This document shows positions 32,830 to 43,186 of a stretch of DNA of 64,000 nt, piece by piece. Positions within the stretch are counted from its first letter, which is position 1. Every line of letters begins with the position of its first letter. The notes under the pieces are model-generated. The model made no database searches and was not told the DNA's origin. It saw nothing but the letters and a program-made list of their open reading frames with translations. The stretch spans positions 310,001 through 374,000 of the forward strand of contig KV918770.1 in the NCBI GenBank assembly GCA_002049455.2. The letters are read 5' to 3'. The stretch comes from Porphyra umbilicalis. Its lineage: Eukaryota; Rhodophyta; Bangiophyceae; Bangiales; Bangiaceae. Both the position numbers and the translations under genes were made by a program.

Positions 32830-33055
32830 CTGGTGTGTAGACCCCCCCAAACGGGATCGTGGGTGCAGGTACTGAAAGCGAGTTCGCGAAAACACCCTGG
32901 ACTTGCAAAACGAAAGAACTGTTTTCACACGACGAAAGATACATAGGCAAGTCGAGCACCGCCTCCCGGGTGAGCGTCACCTGCACGACCGGCGCCGCTT
33001 GGGAGCGCACGTACGAGCGGGAGATCAGAAAAAAGGAGACAAGGAAGGCGGCCAT
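32830..33055 (-). CDS. Possible secreted or membrane-anchored protein, fragmentary model
   Basis: From ATG 33055 the minus strand reads MAAFLVSFFLISRSYVRSQA, a good signal peptide or anchor. It continues with varied, non-repetitive sequence containing VQVTLTREAVLDLPMYL, SSCENSSFVLQV (one N-glycosylation sequon) and GGVYTPECVFRIGKKANVL. Beyond 32830 the frame becomes Arg/Pro low complexity, so the true end or splice site is unknown. The frame is also open upstream to 33811. No family recognised. Confidence 0.3.
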
Positions 33056-33811
33056 GGCGGCGGTGGTGGCGGTTGCCGACGTGACCACCGCTTGCTGGCG
33101 TAGGGGGCGCTCCGCCCACCGCCGCCGCGGCGTCCACCGCGGCCCGCACGAGCGGCAGCTGCTGCCGTCGGGGGGGTACCCGCCCACTGGTGAGTAGCGG
33201 CCGCCCGCACGCTCCTCGGCGACCAGCGCTTTGTCTTCGTCCGAGGGGGGGTAGGTGATCGCCGCGAGGGGCTCCTGCCGCACCCACCGGAGGGTCAGCA
33301 GCGGCCGCCACCGCCGTGGCGGGCGGCGGCTGCCACCGATGCACGGCCGCCACCATCCGAGCAACCACCGGCCGACGCTGGCTGGGCAGTCGTCGCTTGC
33401 CGCAGCGCAGACTCGAGGCCGAGCTGCGCGATGCGCACGTGCGCGGCGCCGACGCGGTGGATGCGGAGGGGGGGGTATGTGGGGCCACAGAGGGGGAGGG
33501 GGGGGGAAGAAGCCGTCGATGGCACGGGGGGGCGGGCGGCGGGGTGGAGCGAGAAAATAGCAGGGGCGCCACGCCGCCGCCGCCGCCGCCGCCGGCACCA
33601 CCGCGGCCGCGGCCGCCGCAGTCGCGGGCGCCACTCGCTGCCGTGTGCGGGCGCGCGTCGTGCGCACGGTCGTCCACTGCTCACCGCCGCGTCGGCGGCA
33701 GGCGCGGCGGCAAAACCGCCAGCGGCGGTGGCCGCCGCCCCCACGCGCCGCGCGCGGGTGTTGCGGGAAGGGACGCGACCACGCAGGCCGCAGCGCATTC
33801 AGCGCCGACAC

Positions 33812-36281
33812 AACCCCCTGTTTGAAAAATCAAAACCGACGTCTCCCACAGGGCCCGCAGAGCCCGATTCTGGCCAACTACCGCGGAATTGCGACATCAT
33901 GGCCGTTCATCGCCGCGTTCACCTGCCCCCACGACCCCGTAAATGCCGCACCTGCCCTCACGCACCTTTTTAACCACGATTCTGCTTCCGCGGACCGTAC
34001 GGGCGATGAAGACGTCGCCACCTCTAGCAACTTCACAGAAAGATGCGGGCAGCCCGGGCGCATGTTCCCTCAGTCAATAAAGTACCGGGGGATGTCCTCC
34101 AACGGCGTAGGGAGCCAAACGGACCGCCAAAAACGTTTTTTTAAGTACTCCCGCAACGTGCACTAGAAAAAAGGACTTTTTTTTCGACGTGTGGGTGTGA
34201 GAAAGCACCCTAGACTAAAGTCCAGAGAATTCAACACATTTGGATATCAATAGAAGCCCCCCCCAGCGGCAGGGGGGGCTGTTAGCGAAGCTCGTGCAAA
34301 TGCCTTTTGCAAGAACTACACGCCAATGTGAACCGATAAATACTGATTGAGAAGCATCCAAGCACGTTTCTTGTCGCCAGGTTGGCCAAAGATCCGCTTT
34401 CTCCTTCGGAGCTATCAGGCACCACCCACGTCCTTCCCCGCCGTTGTTGACAGTCCCCCGGCACCCAATCACCCTTTTCTGCCGGCCATCTGGTTGAGAA
34501 ACCGCTTTGGTCCAGGACTCTTTTCATCCTGGACAAACTACCCACTCAGGGCAATCCCAGCAACGTCGGTCCCATCTTCCATTTAACCTGATCTGGGGTG
34601 ACACGTGTGGCTCTCTCAGTGGGAAGACTATCCTGGGGGCCCCATATCCCGACGGGCGGTATGTACTGCGCGACATCGGCCGTCGAAACTATCATGGCCG
34701 AAGGGACGTTAGGGTATACGTTGCTGGATTACATGCGACCCAAATGGGACCATTGGCTGTTTAGAGAAGGACCGAGTTGCTACGGATGGCAAAGCTGTCC
34801 CGTGTCGACTGGAGATCCACCACAGAACTCGGCCGAAGTCCCTCGAAAACGGAATCAAGCACGCCACGAGACCAAGAATTGAACGACAGCTCGTGAAACA
34901 AGGCTAAACGTATCCGAATTGTGCTCAATACGACACAACATAGGGTGAACGCGAAGACATGTGGCAGTGCCACGGTTCGTCCAACAAGGCTATCTGTTGC
35001 CGAGACCTCCCGCAGGCGACAACGGGTACCGCATAAGGCGGATCACCCACAATCTGGGTTGCGGCTGTGTCGTCAGCAGATGCTGAGAGCAGATGGAGGT
35101 GCTGTCCAGGCCCGACAGGGACCCTCTCATGTTGTGTGGAACGGACGCTGCTGTGGCCTCGAGGGTATCAACCAACAATAGCGGATGTCATGAGCCTCTC
35201 TCGTGAAGAGTTCTTGGATTTCAGGCCGAAGGGGCGCTGTCTGATTGGCCTTCGCGGAAAATCAATCGTTTATCCAGATAGACCTCCACGGGATTTAGTG
35301 GAATCGGAGCATTTTAGAAGTCCAAGGTCGTACATTGGGCTCGGTTTGGACCTAGATCGATCCGCCATCCTTCAATCAGTCAAAGCGGATCGCGCGGGGG
35401 TCATCACGAGAGGACGATCCCGTGATTTACCGGCACACTGGACGGACAGCGAGCGGGCGCCGCGCAGCAATGAGCAGCTCAGCGAAGTATTCGGGCAGCC
35501 GTCGGCCGCATCAGGTGGACCGTCTGCGCATCGTGGGCAGACACGTGCGTGAGCGGGGCGTGAAGAGGCGGTTGGCAGCCAGCTGTCGCCCGGTGGCCAA
35601 GCCCTACAGGCGGCGTGGCGAGCTACGCTGTGGCTCTGTGGCAGTGGCACGTCTCACGATACTCAGATTTGTGGTCTTGGGGCATTGCCCCGACGCGTGG
35701 GTCGGAGGTGTCAGTATGGGAGGCGTGGGCCACGCTACCCGCGTGCGAGGCGGCCGCCGGACGCCACTCGCCGCAGGGCGGGCGGGCCCGGGAGGCATCC
35801 AGTCTGTTGCCCGCCCCTCTAGGTACCGTTTTGGCGGACCTGCAGCACTGTTCGCGCGCGCGTGTCCGCCGCCTGACCGATTCCTGCCCAGCGAGGCTCA
35901 GGCCCAGGGGATACGCAGGCTGTCGTCCCCCACTCTCACAGACGAATGTGGGGTCCTGGCGCAGCCCGCGCGCTGATCCGCTTTTCGACGCATTGCTGCC
36001 GGGCGTAGGCCGACCCGGCCGGCACGCGGGTTGTAGTCCGCAGCCACACACAGCGATTTGAGGGACCGCTCGCAGTGTTCTCGCGCGCGCGTGGGCGCCT
36101 GACGCAGTGCGTGCGCGGCGTCCTCGGGCGGCCCTGGCGGCCTCCCGCTGGTGCCAGCGCTCGTGTGGCGCCCTGCCCCCACCCCGGGCCTCCCCTCCCG
36201 TGGGGCGCCACCGCTCTCGCGCCTTCTTTATCCCGCGCAGACCGTGTACCCCGACTGTTACGACCTCCCCGCCCTCCGACC
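33812..36281. other. Unassigned stretch left of the composite retrotransposon
   Basis: Several short frames of ordinary composition (for example plus 35191-35552 with SLSREEFLDFRPKGRCLIGL) but no recognisable family. It may contain decayed transposon sequence or untranslated DNA of the split frame starting at 36282. Confidence 0.35.
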
Positions 36282-36459
36282 ATGACGCGCGGGAAGAGTG
36301 CCAACGACTCTCGGAGGCGACGCGCCCAACGCAACCGTAACGCCCCCCTCCTCCCGCCCTCCCCTCCCTGTACCTGCGAGGGCCCCTGTGACCATCTCAA
36401 CGTGCATGCTCCCACCCCTCCTCCCCCTCCACCTCCCATGCCGCACGCGAGGCAGGGGG
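36282..36459 (+). pseudogene. 5' part of a small reading frame split by the composite retrotransposon
   Basis: From ATG 36282 (MTRGKSANDSRRRRAQRNRN) the frame runs to the retrotransposon edge. It is basic and Pro-rich with a CTCEGPCDH cluster. If bases 36460-52348 (the element plus one target duplication) are treated as absent, the frame continues without a stop into 52349-52659 and totals 162 residues. No family recognised; it could be a host gene or the Gag-like protein of another element. Confidence 0.5.
36455..36459. repeat. Left target-site duplication GGGGG
   Basis: Five G directly before the first LTR match five G directly after the last LTR (52344-52348). The length fits Ty3/gypsy integration. 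Homopolymer sequence makes a chance match possible, but phase continuity of the flanking frame supports it. Confidence 0.65.
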
Positions 36460-36852
36460 TGTAGCATATCTCTGCTACCAATTGGCAATTAGCCACGAGT
36501 AGCCCCCTTGACTGGCCGAATCCACGGATTTGTGTGACTCGGCTTGTGGCACGCCCTTTGGGGGGTTCCTTCCGCATTGTTTATTTTTTATTGCTTGTTT
36601 GCTTGCCTGTTTTATCTGTCTGACGGCACTCATTACGATCGCTTGATCGGATGGTCGATCGACCAGTGCCGTTGTTTGTATTAAACCACCGTGGGTCCGG
36701 GGTCGCCGTCGTGGGCACCACCCGGCTCCCCATCGGATGCCCTCCAACAAAAGGTCTTCTTCCTCGCCGCGACGGCGATAGAACTCGCTTTATTGCTTGG
36801 CTACGGTCGGTCTCAGTACACTGGTAATTGAACTAACGTTATTAATACCACA
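36460..36852 (+). repeat. LTR A (5' LTR), 393 bp
   Basis: Starts TGTAGCATATC, ends AATACCACA. TATT/AT-rich stretch near 36580 and a TTATTGC segment near 36791. It differs from LTR C at only three positions (36525-36535 region, two; 36700 region, one). Confidence 0.95.
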
Positions 36853-36854
36853 TT

Positions 36855-36873
36855 TGGTGGAGCAGCAGGGGAT
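36855..36873 (+). promoter_or_regulatory. Primer binding site
   Basis: Two bases after the LTR the sequence reads TGGTGGAGCAGCAGGGGAT, starting with the TGG expected to pair with a tRNA CCA end. The tRNA species was not identified; it is not the usual initiator-Met sequence. Confidence 0.6.
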
Positions 36874-37082
36874 ACCCTCGCCTTCATCGTGCCTCGCGGC
36901 ACGGTGTCCCCGAGAACTTTCTCGCTGCCTCGTGGCATTGTGACGGTGTCGATACGGTCGCTTGGCGCGCGGGGCGTAAGCCATCGACTTGTGGGCGTGG
37001 TGCCGGGGGCATCACGGTTGAGATCTCCGACGTTGGCGCGCAGGGCGTAAGCCAAGTCGGAACACTTTGTTCAGGTCCCAGT

Positions 37083-38729
37083 ATGTCTACTGGTGGTACC
37101 GGCGGCACTCGGCGAGCCAGAGACGGCAAGTTGCCATCTGGCTACCGGCCGCCGGGCGGGGGACAAGGCACTCCTGCCGCCTCCGACGCCCCCACGGACG
37201 GTGCTCCAACTCCTCCCATCCCTGCGGATCAAGCCGCCTCTGGGCAGATGCAGGTGGTGGAGAGCCTGAAGGCGGCCGTTGAAGCACTTCAGCGACGCCT
37301 AACGGCCCAAGAACAGACTAACGAGTCTCTGGCGCGAGCCAATGACAAGTTGGTCGACGACGTCGAGGCCCTGCGCAAGGTCGACTCCCATGAGGAGGAA
37401 CGCCGTGTGGCTAAGTCTCGCCGCCAGTCGGGCGACAAGACCAAGGACGTCAAGAAGACGAACAAGGTGATCAAGGACAAGTCCGTCCGCAAGGACGCTC
37501 CGGCTAACGCCGCGCTTTCCTCATCTTCCGACGATTCCGCGTCTGGGTCAAGCCCGACGTCGTCAGACGACGACAACCCCAACGCGACGGACACGTCCTC
37601 TTCGGACGATGGCCACGGGCCCCCACACCCGCCGTCGCCCCCAAGTGGGTCCTCGCCGAGCGAAAGCTCGAGCGAGTCGGACGCGGCCGCGCGCAAGCGC
37701 CCCACGCCCCCCACCAAACGGAAGGAGCGACTTGAAAAAGCCGATAGGATCAAGGTGATCCGCCCGGCTAATAGCCGCTTCAAGACACTCCTGGACTACA
37801 GGACGTACTTCCTGATCCGCCGTCAACTGACGTATACGCCTAAAGAGGCACAGCGGTCGCACCGTCTCAACAAACGTTTGGACGGAGCGTTCCATGGGCA
37901 ACAGCCATTCACGGGAGCCCTGCCCTTGGGCATCTTCACGTTCTTGACGACCTTTCGCCGCGCGTGCGACGCGGCTGGGCTGACGCACGGTCAAGCCCTT
38001 CCGCTTATGGTCTTTCGACTAGCCGGCAACGCCAAGATGGCCTTCTCCAGCGCGCTTAACAGCACCCTCGGACGCAAGCGTTACGCCATCCGTACCTACG
38101 GGGATGCCGTCAACTGGCTTCTTTCGAAGTATGCGACACACGCAACCATGGCTAACGCCTATCAAGACATCATTACGATGAAGCAACAAGACAACGAGGC
38201 GCCCACGGCCTTTGGTCAACGCGTGGAAACGCAATGCGACCTCCTGAACGGTTTGTTCGACATCCAAGACGTTAAGGACGTCTTCATCACTGGTCTTTCG
38301 GACCTTGTGCAAGCGCACGTCCGGGTACTGAACGACCAGTTCCCCGACCGAACCCTGTCCGAGACGGTCGCCACCGCCCAAATGTACTGGGACGGCACCA
38401 ACAAGTTTCGTTTGCAACTCAAGATTACCCGCCCAACGGCGATCAAAGTCGCTTACGCGACACAAGACCAGCGGACGACGACGGAACGACCGTTCACACC
38501 GGTTCGCACCCCGCCGCCCCCTCGGGCCGCCGTCCCTCAAGCCAATCGGGCTGACATCTGTTACAACTGTAACAAGCCGGGGCACTTCGCCGCACAGTGT
38601 GCCGAGCCTTATCGCCCTCGCGAGCGTCGGCAACCGCCTATCGGCGTTCATGCCCTTGCCGACGGTAACGTCGAGGAAGACGAAGTCGAGCATCCGGCCG
38701 ACGCCGTGGACGACTCGAAAAACGTCTAG
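37083..38729 (+). CDS. gag: Gag polyprotein of the composite Ty3 element
   Basis: 548 residues from ATG 37083 to TAG 38727-38729. There is a predicted coiled coil at about residues 57-98, a Ser/Asp-rich linker, and a helical capsid-like region from about 245 (FKTLLDYRTYFLIRRQL, FTFLTTFRRACDAAGLTHG, DAVNWLLSKYATHATMANAY, ETQCDLLNGLFDIQDVKDVF). A CCHC zinc knuckle lies at 493-506 (C493, C496, H501, C506). Gag packages element RNA. The frame overlaps the pol frame by about 60 bases, and a predicted -1 slip site lies two codons before the stop. It appears intact. Confidence 0.92.
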   Translation: MSTGGTGGTRRARDGKLPSGYRPPGGGQGTPAASDAPTDGAPTPPIPADQAASGQMQVVESLKAAVEALQRRLTAQEQTNESLARANDKLVDDVEALRKVDSHEEERRVAKSRRQSGDKTKDVKKTNKVIKDKSVRKDAPANAALSSSSDDSASGSSPTSSDDDNPNATDTSSSDDGHGPPHPPSPPSGSSPSESSSESDAAARKRPTPPTKRKERLEKADRIKVIRPANSRFKTLLDYRTYFLIRRQLTYTPKEAQRSHRLNKRLDGAFHGQQPFTGALPLGIFTFLTTFRRACDAAGLTHGQALPLMVFRLAGNAKMAFSSALNSTLGRKRYAIRTYGDAVNWLLSKYATHATMANAYQDIITMKQQDNEAPTAFGQRVETQCDLLNGLFDIQDVKDVFITGLSDLVQAHVRVLNDQFPDRTLSETVATAQMYWDGTNKFRLQLKITRPTAIKVAYATQDQRTTTERPFTPVRTPPPPRAAVPQANRADICYNCNKPGHFAAQCAEPYRPRERRQPPIGVHALADGNVEEDEVEHPADAVDDSKNV

Positions 38730-38758
38730 GCCGGGTGCCCGACTTGGGGTTGCCCGGC
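38717..38758 (+). promoter_or_regulatory. Predicted -1 ribosomal frameshift signal between gag and pol
   Basis: In the gag frame the last codons are TCG AAA AAC GTC TAG. The heptamer G AAA AAC (38717-38723) fits the X XXY YYZ layout except that its first base differs from the next two. A -1 slip there enters the pol frame, which is open from 38669. After a 6-base spacer, GCCGGG (38730-38735) can pair with CCCGGC (38753-38758), with more pairing inside the loop. Confidence 0.6.
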
Positions 38759-41700
38759 GGAACGCGAAAGCGTACGGTGACAAGACTCTTACGTCGTGCC
38801 CTTCGGCACTATGAGATCGCAGCCACGTTAGGCCCATGCCTGCGCATAATGCGAAGTTGCCGCCCTGTCTTAGACACGGGCGCCGGGGTCAACATAGTGC
38901 GAACTAGTGTTCTCCCTTCGAACTGGATGGCTTACGCCGAAGAGTTGACTACGCTTCCGCGCATCCGAGATGCAAACAACAATCGTCTTGTGACGAAGTA
39001 TGCCATACATCTGTATGTAGACACCGGAGGTGTGCGTCTATTTGACCGATTCCTCGTTGCCGACAACTTGTCAGTCCCGTGCATTCTTGGCACCGAGTTC
39101 ATTGAACAAAACATCGAGGGCATTCTGCCGCGCTTGCGCAAGATCGTCTGGCAAGAGCACGTGCGATGCACGGAAGAGCAACCTCGGCCAACGCCGATCT
39201 TAGCTTGTCTTAACGACAGCGCGTGGGACCGCCACTGGCAAGATAAACCCGCTCGGGTTCGAGCCTGCAAACAGGTGCGTGTCAACGGACACAAGGAGGA
39301 GTGGATCATGGCCACGTGCGACACGCCTGGTATGGTTACCATCACTCCGAACATTCGGTTGTGCCGACACAAGTCCATGGCCGTCGCCCGCGGCATCGCC
39401 ATCGTCAAACCGGACGAACCATTCCTGGTCAAGTTATGCAACTTCGGCAAGGACCAAGTCATTGTTCGCAAGAACTCTACCTTGGGGTTTGCAGAACCCT
39501 ACCAAGGGCCGATGCTCTCCGCCGTCTTGGATGACAACACCCCAAAGGGTGGAACCGATAACTCATCGGACGACGCGAGTCGTGACCCACTCGAGGACCT
39601 CGACCTCAGTGAGGCACCCGAGTACCTGCACAAGCAGATTCGAGACATGCTGAAGACGCATTCGTCTATGTGGGATGGAACCCTTGGCGTCATCCGTGCT
39701 ACGGAGCACGCCATCGTCACTCCTCCCGACGCTCTGCCCATACGGGCCCAACCCTACCGAACCGGGCCGTTCAAACGGCAGATCATCGCTGATCAAATCA
39801 ACAAGATGTTGAAGCTCAACGTCATTGCCCCTAGCCACAGTGCTTGGGCAAGCCCCGTGGTAATTGTACCAAAGAAGAACGGCAAAGCCCGATTCTGTGT
39901 CGACTATCGTCGGTTAAACAACATCACCAAGAAGGATGCTTATCCCTTGCCTCGGATGGAGGACTGCCTCGACTCCTTAGGAGATGCCCAGGTGTTCACG
40001 TCTCTCGACTGCACCGCGGGGTACTGGCAAGTACCCTTACGCAAGGACGACCAAGAGAAGACAGCGTTCACAACGCATTGTGGTATATACCACTGGTTAT
40101 CCATGCCTTTCGGCTTGACGAACGCGCCCGCTACCTTCCAGCGCGCGTTGGATATTATCCTCTCGGGTTTGAAGTGGCAGATATGCCTCGTCTACTTAGA
40201 CGATGTCATCATCTTCTCCGCAAACGCGGAACAACACGTCAAAGACGTTGACACGGTACTTCACCGTCTCCGTGAAGCCGGGGTCACCCTCAACTTGGAA
40301 AAGTGTACGTGGTTCTCCGATGAGGTCGAGTACCTAGGACACATTGTCCGCCCCGGGCAACTGCACGTGCACAACAAGAACGTGGATGCTCTGAAGCATG
40401 CCAAGTTCCCAACCACAAAGACCCAGCTGAAAAGCTTCTTGGGCATGTGCAACGTCTATCGACGGTTTGTCATAGACTTTGCCAAACGAGCAAAGCCCCT
40501 GAACGCCCTGACTAGGGCCGAGATCCCACCGGATTTACCACCACCGACGGACGTGGCTATCGCCGCCTTCGAGGACCTTCGCAACGCACTGTTGTGCCCA
40601 CCGGTACTTGCCTTGCCGAAGGCCAATCGGAAGCTCGTCGTTGACGTGGACGCATGCGCCGACCAAGTTGGTTGTACCCTCCTCCAAGAGGAGCCGGGCG
40701 AACTGCTTCACCCTGTCGGGTATTGGAGCCGAGATCTCACTGCTGCAGAGCAAAACTACTCCACCACGGAGCGAGAATGCCTCGGCGTTGTGTGGGCTGT
40801 CCTCAAGTTGAGGCACTTCCTCGACGGACAACGCTTCCTCATCCGAACGGATCACCAAGCACTTAGCTGGATCTACAGCACGACCGACTCAAGCGGACGC
40901 TTGATGCGATGGCGACTTCGCCTCTCCGAATACACATTCGATATGGTTTATAAACCAGGTGCATCTCACCACTTGCCCGACTTCCTGTCGCGCGCCTCTA
41001 CGGTGGCGCCGCCAGAAGATATCCATGATGATATACCTTGTCTGGCATTGGCCGAGACGGCCAACGGCTTAAGAACGGGGAGGTACACGGGTACCGACAC
41101 ACCGGAACCGGTGGAGTTTGACGACGTTGTCGAAGCACAACAAACAGACGACTTCTGCGTCGAGATGTCCACTCGCGTGGAGCGCGGAACGGCCATGGCC
41201 TTCTTCCGCGATGAGCATCACGCTCTGTACCGCCGTGCGCCTTACGGCAAACAATTGGTTATTCCAAAGTCGCTACGCGAACGCGTGTTGACCCTCGAGC
41301 ACCACGCAACCGTGGCCGCCCATCCTGGTATGAACCGGATGTATTACACCATGCGCAAGGCATACTACTGGCCTTCAATGGTGACGGATATTCATTCGAC
41401 CATCACCAAATGCACAACGTGTGCGCAAAACCGCCTCGCCTTGCGGCGACACACCACGCCCCTGACCCTGTTCCAGGCTACCGAGCCTCTCACGGAGCTA
41501 TCCGTTGACATCTTTGGGCCCATCCCGGCCTCCAAGAAGGGCAACCGCTTCATCTTGGTTATCACCGACCGCTTCGCCAAGCTCACCAAGTGCGTCGCCT
41601 TGCGGCGAATCACGGCTTTGTCAGTGGCGGCAGCCATCATCGACGCGTGGGTGTCAGCCTACGGGCCACCGGACCGAATCCTATCGGACCAAGGGCCCCA

Positions 41701-43186
41701 GTTCATGTCGAACTTCTTCATCGCTGTGATGAAAATGCTTGGCATTGAAACGGTTCGCACCACGGCGTATCATCCCCAAACCAATGGGCAAGTTGAACGG
41801 TACAACCGTACCATGGCTACGCAGCTGCGACACTACGTCGCCGACGACCCATCACGATGGGATGAGCTACTCCCGGTAATCACCATGGCGTATAATAGCC
41901 AACCACATCGGTCGACGGGCATCGCCCCATTTGAGCTTGTTATCTCAAGGCGGATCCCCAACCTCACGGTTCGCAACTTGCCCCCGGGCACTCCGCTTAC
42001 CAATAAGGGAACGCTCAAGGATGGGTCACCCCTAGCTCGCAAGCGCGAGTTCATGGCCCGCCTGCGCAAGCAGATCCCCATCGTGGTCGAGGCCTTGCGT
42101 AAGACGCAACAACGTTACAAACGTAACTTCGACCATCGGGTCGCAACCCGCAATGCGGACGTCAAGATCGGCGACTACGTATACACGACCAACCACGATC
42201 GGCAAAACAAGCTGCAAAGCAAAGCCATTGGACCCTTCGTGGTCGTCGACGCGGACGTGGACGCCTCCACGTTTGTCATTGACATTGACGGCGAGGAGAA
42301 ACGCGTCAGCAGTGACCATGTCACCCCCGCTCCTCGTCCAACGACGACGGACAAGGTTCCACACCCCTTGCTAGATGGTCTAGACCAACGCAAGTCAACC
42401 CCGGCAACTGCCGATGAGTATGTGATCGACAAACTCCTAGGCTTACGCCAGACGGGTGACAGCTATAGCGCTAAGGTGCGCTGGTTCGACTACGGGTCGA
42501 AAGACGACACCTGGGAACCCCTGGAGAACCTCCCCCGCAACCTGGTGGTGCGTTTCCTTCGACAGAAGAAGAAGCATGTACCGGGGTACGAGTGGCAAAC
42601 GCCAACGCGACGAAGTCGCCGACAGGCCGGGCTCACAACCGTGGCCAACATCGTCATGGACTCCACGTGGATACCCACTATCCAACATGTCCATGTTACC
42701 GGTGACGGAGTTATCCATGCCGATGTCTCTTGGACAGAGTCAAGTACCAACGTTGCAATTAAGGAAGTTATTCCTGTGGCGTGGCTCAAGTCCACTCTGC
42801 CGTCCATGACGCGCAACTTTGCGTATGACCCCCAACTCGCCTTGCGGCATTTCCCTCGGCTGAACCGTGTTTACGGTCCGTACACATATGTGTGGCCGAA
42901 GTCCGCGCAGGCGACACTGATCGGGAGCGATCCCCCTGTACCAGTGCTCCCCAACGGGTTTCTGGTACCTCCGGTACAACACTTGGACTCAGTCCTTCGA
43001 CGCTTGGTAACAACCACTGAGGAAGCAACCGTGGTAATACCACAATGGACCAACACCAGTTGGTACGCTACTGCCGTACGTGCATGTTTCGAGTACGAAG
43101 TGCTTCTATCAGCAGACTCAAGGGATGCAAATCCCACACCATGGGCCATGCTGGCATGCCACTTCCTTCATCGCTATGATGACTGA
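38723..43186 (+). CDS. pol: Pol polyprotein: protease, reverse transcriptase, RNase H, integrase, chromodomain
   Basis: The frame is entered by -1 frameshift. Residues are counted from the GTG at 38735, because no ATG serves as start. Aspartic protease DTG at 47-49; reverse transcriptase with YLDD at 487-490 and SLDCTAGYWQV before it; RNase H with VVDVDACADQVGC and RTDHQALSW; integrase zinc finger (HHATVAAHPG, then CTTCAQ); catalytic D925, D985, E1021 (D-35-E). A chromodomain spans about 1228-1280 (EYVIDKLLGL, KVRWFDYGSKDDTWEPLENL). An unusual extension of about 200 residues follows the chromodomain (for example ADVSWTESSTNVAIKEVIPV). No internal stop is seen, so this copy may be functional. 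Confidence 0.93.
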   Translation, partial: RLGRVPDLGLPGGTRKRTVTRLLRRALRHYEIAATLGPCLRIMRSCRPVLDTGAGVNIVRTSVLPSNWMAYAEELTTLPRIRDANNNRLVTKYAIHLYVDTGGVRLFDRFLVADNLSVPCILGTEFIEQNIEGILPRLRKIVWQEHVRCTEEQPRPTPILACLNDSAWDRHWQDKPARVRACKQVRVNGHKEEWIMATCDTPGMVTITPNIRLCRHKSMAVARGIAIVKPDEPFLVKLCNFGKDQVIVRKNSTLGFAEPYQGPMLSAVLDDNTPKGGTDNSSDDASRDPLEDLDLSEAPEYLHKQIRDMLKTHSSMWDGTLGVIRATEHAIVTPPDALPIRAQPYRTGPFKRQIIADQINKMLKLNVIAPSHSAWASPVVIVPKKNGKARFCVDYRRLNNITKKDAYPLPRMEDCLDSLGDAQVFTSLDCTAGYWQVPLRKDDQEKTAFTTHCGIYHWLSMPFGLTNAPATFQRALDIILSGLKWQICLVYLDDVIIFSANAEQHVKDVDTVLHRLREAGVTLNLEKCTWFSDEVEYLGHIVRPGQLHVHNKNVDALKHAKFPTTKTQLKSFLGMCNVYRRFVIDFAKRAKPLNALTRAEIPPDLPPPTDVAIAAFEDLRNALLCPPVLALPKANRKLVVDVDACADQVGCTLLQEEPGELLHPVGYWSRDLTAAEQNYSTTERECLGVVWAVLKLRHFLDGQRFLIRTDHQALSWIYSTTDSSGRLMRWRLRLSEYTFDMVYKPGASHHLPDFLSRASTVAPPEDIHDDIPCLALAETANGLRTGRYTGTDTPEPVEFDDVVEAQQTDDFCVEMSTRVERGTAMAFFRDEHHALYRRAPYGKQLVIPKSLRERVLTLEHHATVAAHPGMNRMYYTMRKAYYWPSMVTDIHSTITKCTTCAQNRLALRRHTTPLTLFQATEPLTELSVDIFGPIPASKKGNRFILVITDRFAKLTKCVALRRITALSVAAAIIDAWVSAYGPPDRILSDQGPQFMSNFFIAVMKMLGIETVRTTAYHPQTNGQVERYNRTMATQLRHYVADDPSRWDELLPVITMAYNSQPHRSTGIAPFELVISRRIPNLTVRNLPPGTPLTNKGTLKDGSPLARKREFMARLRKQIPIVVEALRKTQQRYKRNFDHRVATRNADVKIGDYVYTTNHDRQNKLQSKAIGPFVVVDADVDASTFVIDIDGEEKRVSSDHVTPAPRPTTTDKVPHPLLDGLDQRKSTPATADEYVIDKLLGLRQTGDSYSAKVRWFDYGSKDDTWEPLENLPRNLVVRFLRQKKKHVPGYEWQTPTRRSRRQAGLTTVANIVMDSTWIPTIQHVHVTGDGVIHADVSWTESSTNVAIKEVIPVAWLKSTLPSMTRNFAYDPQLALRHFPRLNRVYGPYTYVWPKSAQATLIGSDPPVPVLPNGFLVPPVQHLDSVLRRLVTTTEEATVVIPQWTNTSWYATAVRACFEYEVLLSADSRDANPTPWAMLACHFLHRYDD

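Noticed and set aside
30917-33811. 964-codon minus-strand frame
   Set aside because: Mostly triplet-repeat composition, and its 3' end overlaps the transporter in another frame. Only the short ordinary-composition part near 33055 was kept.
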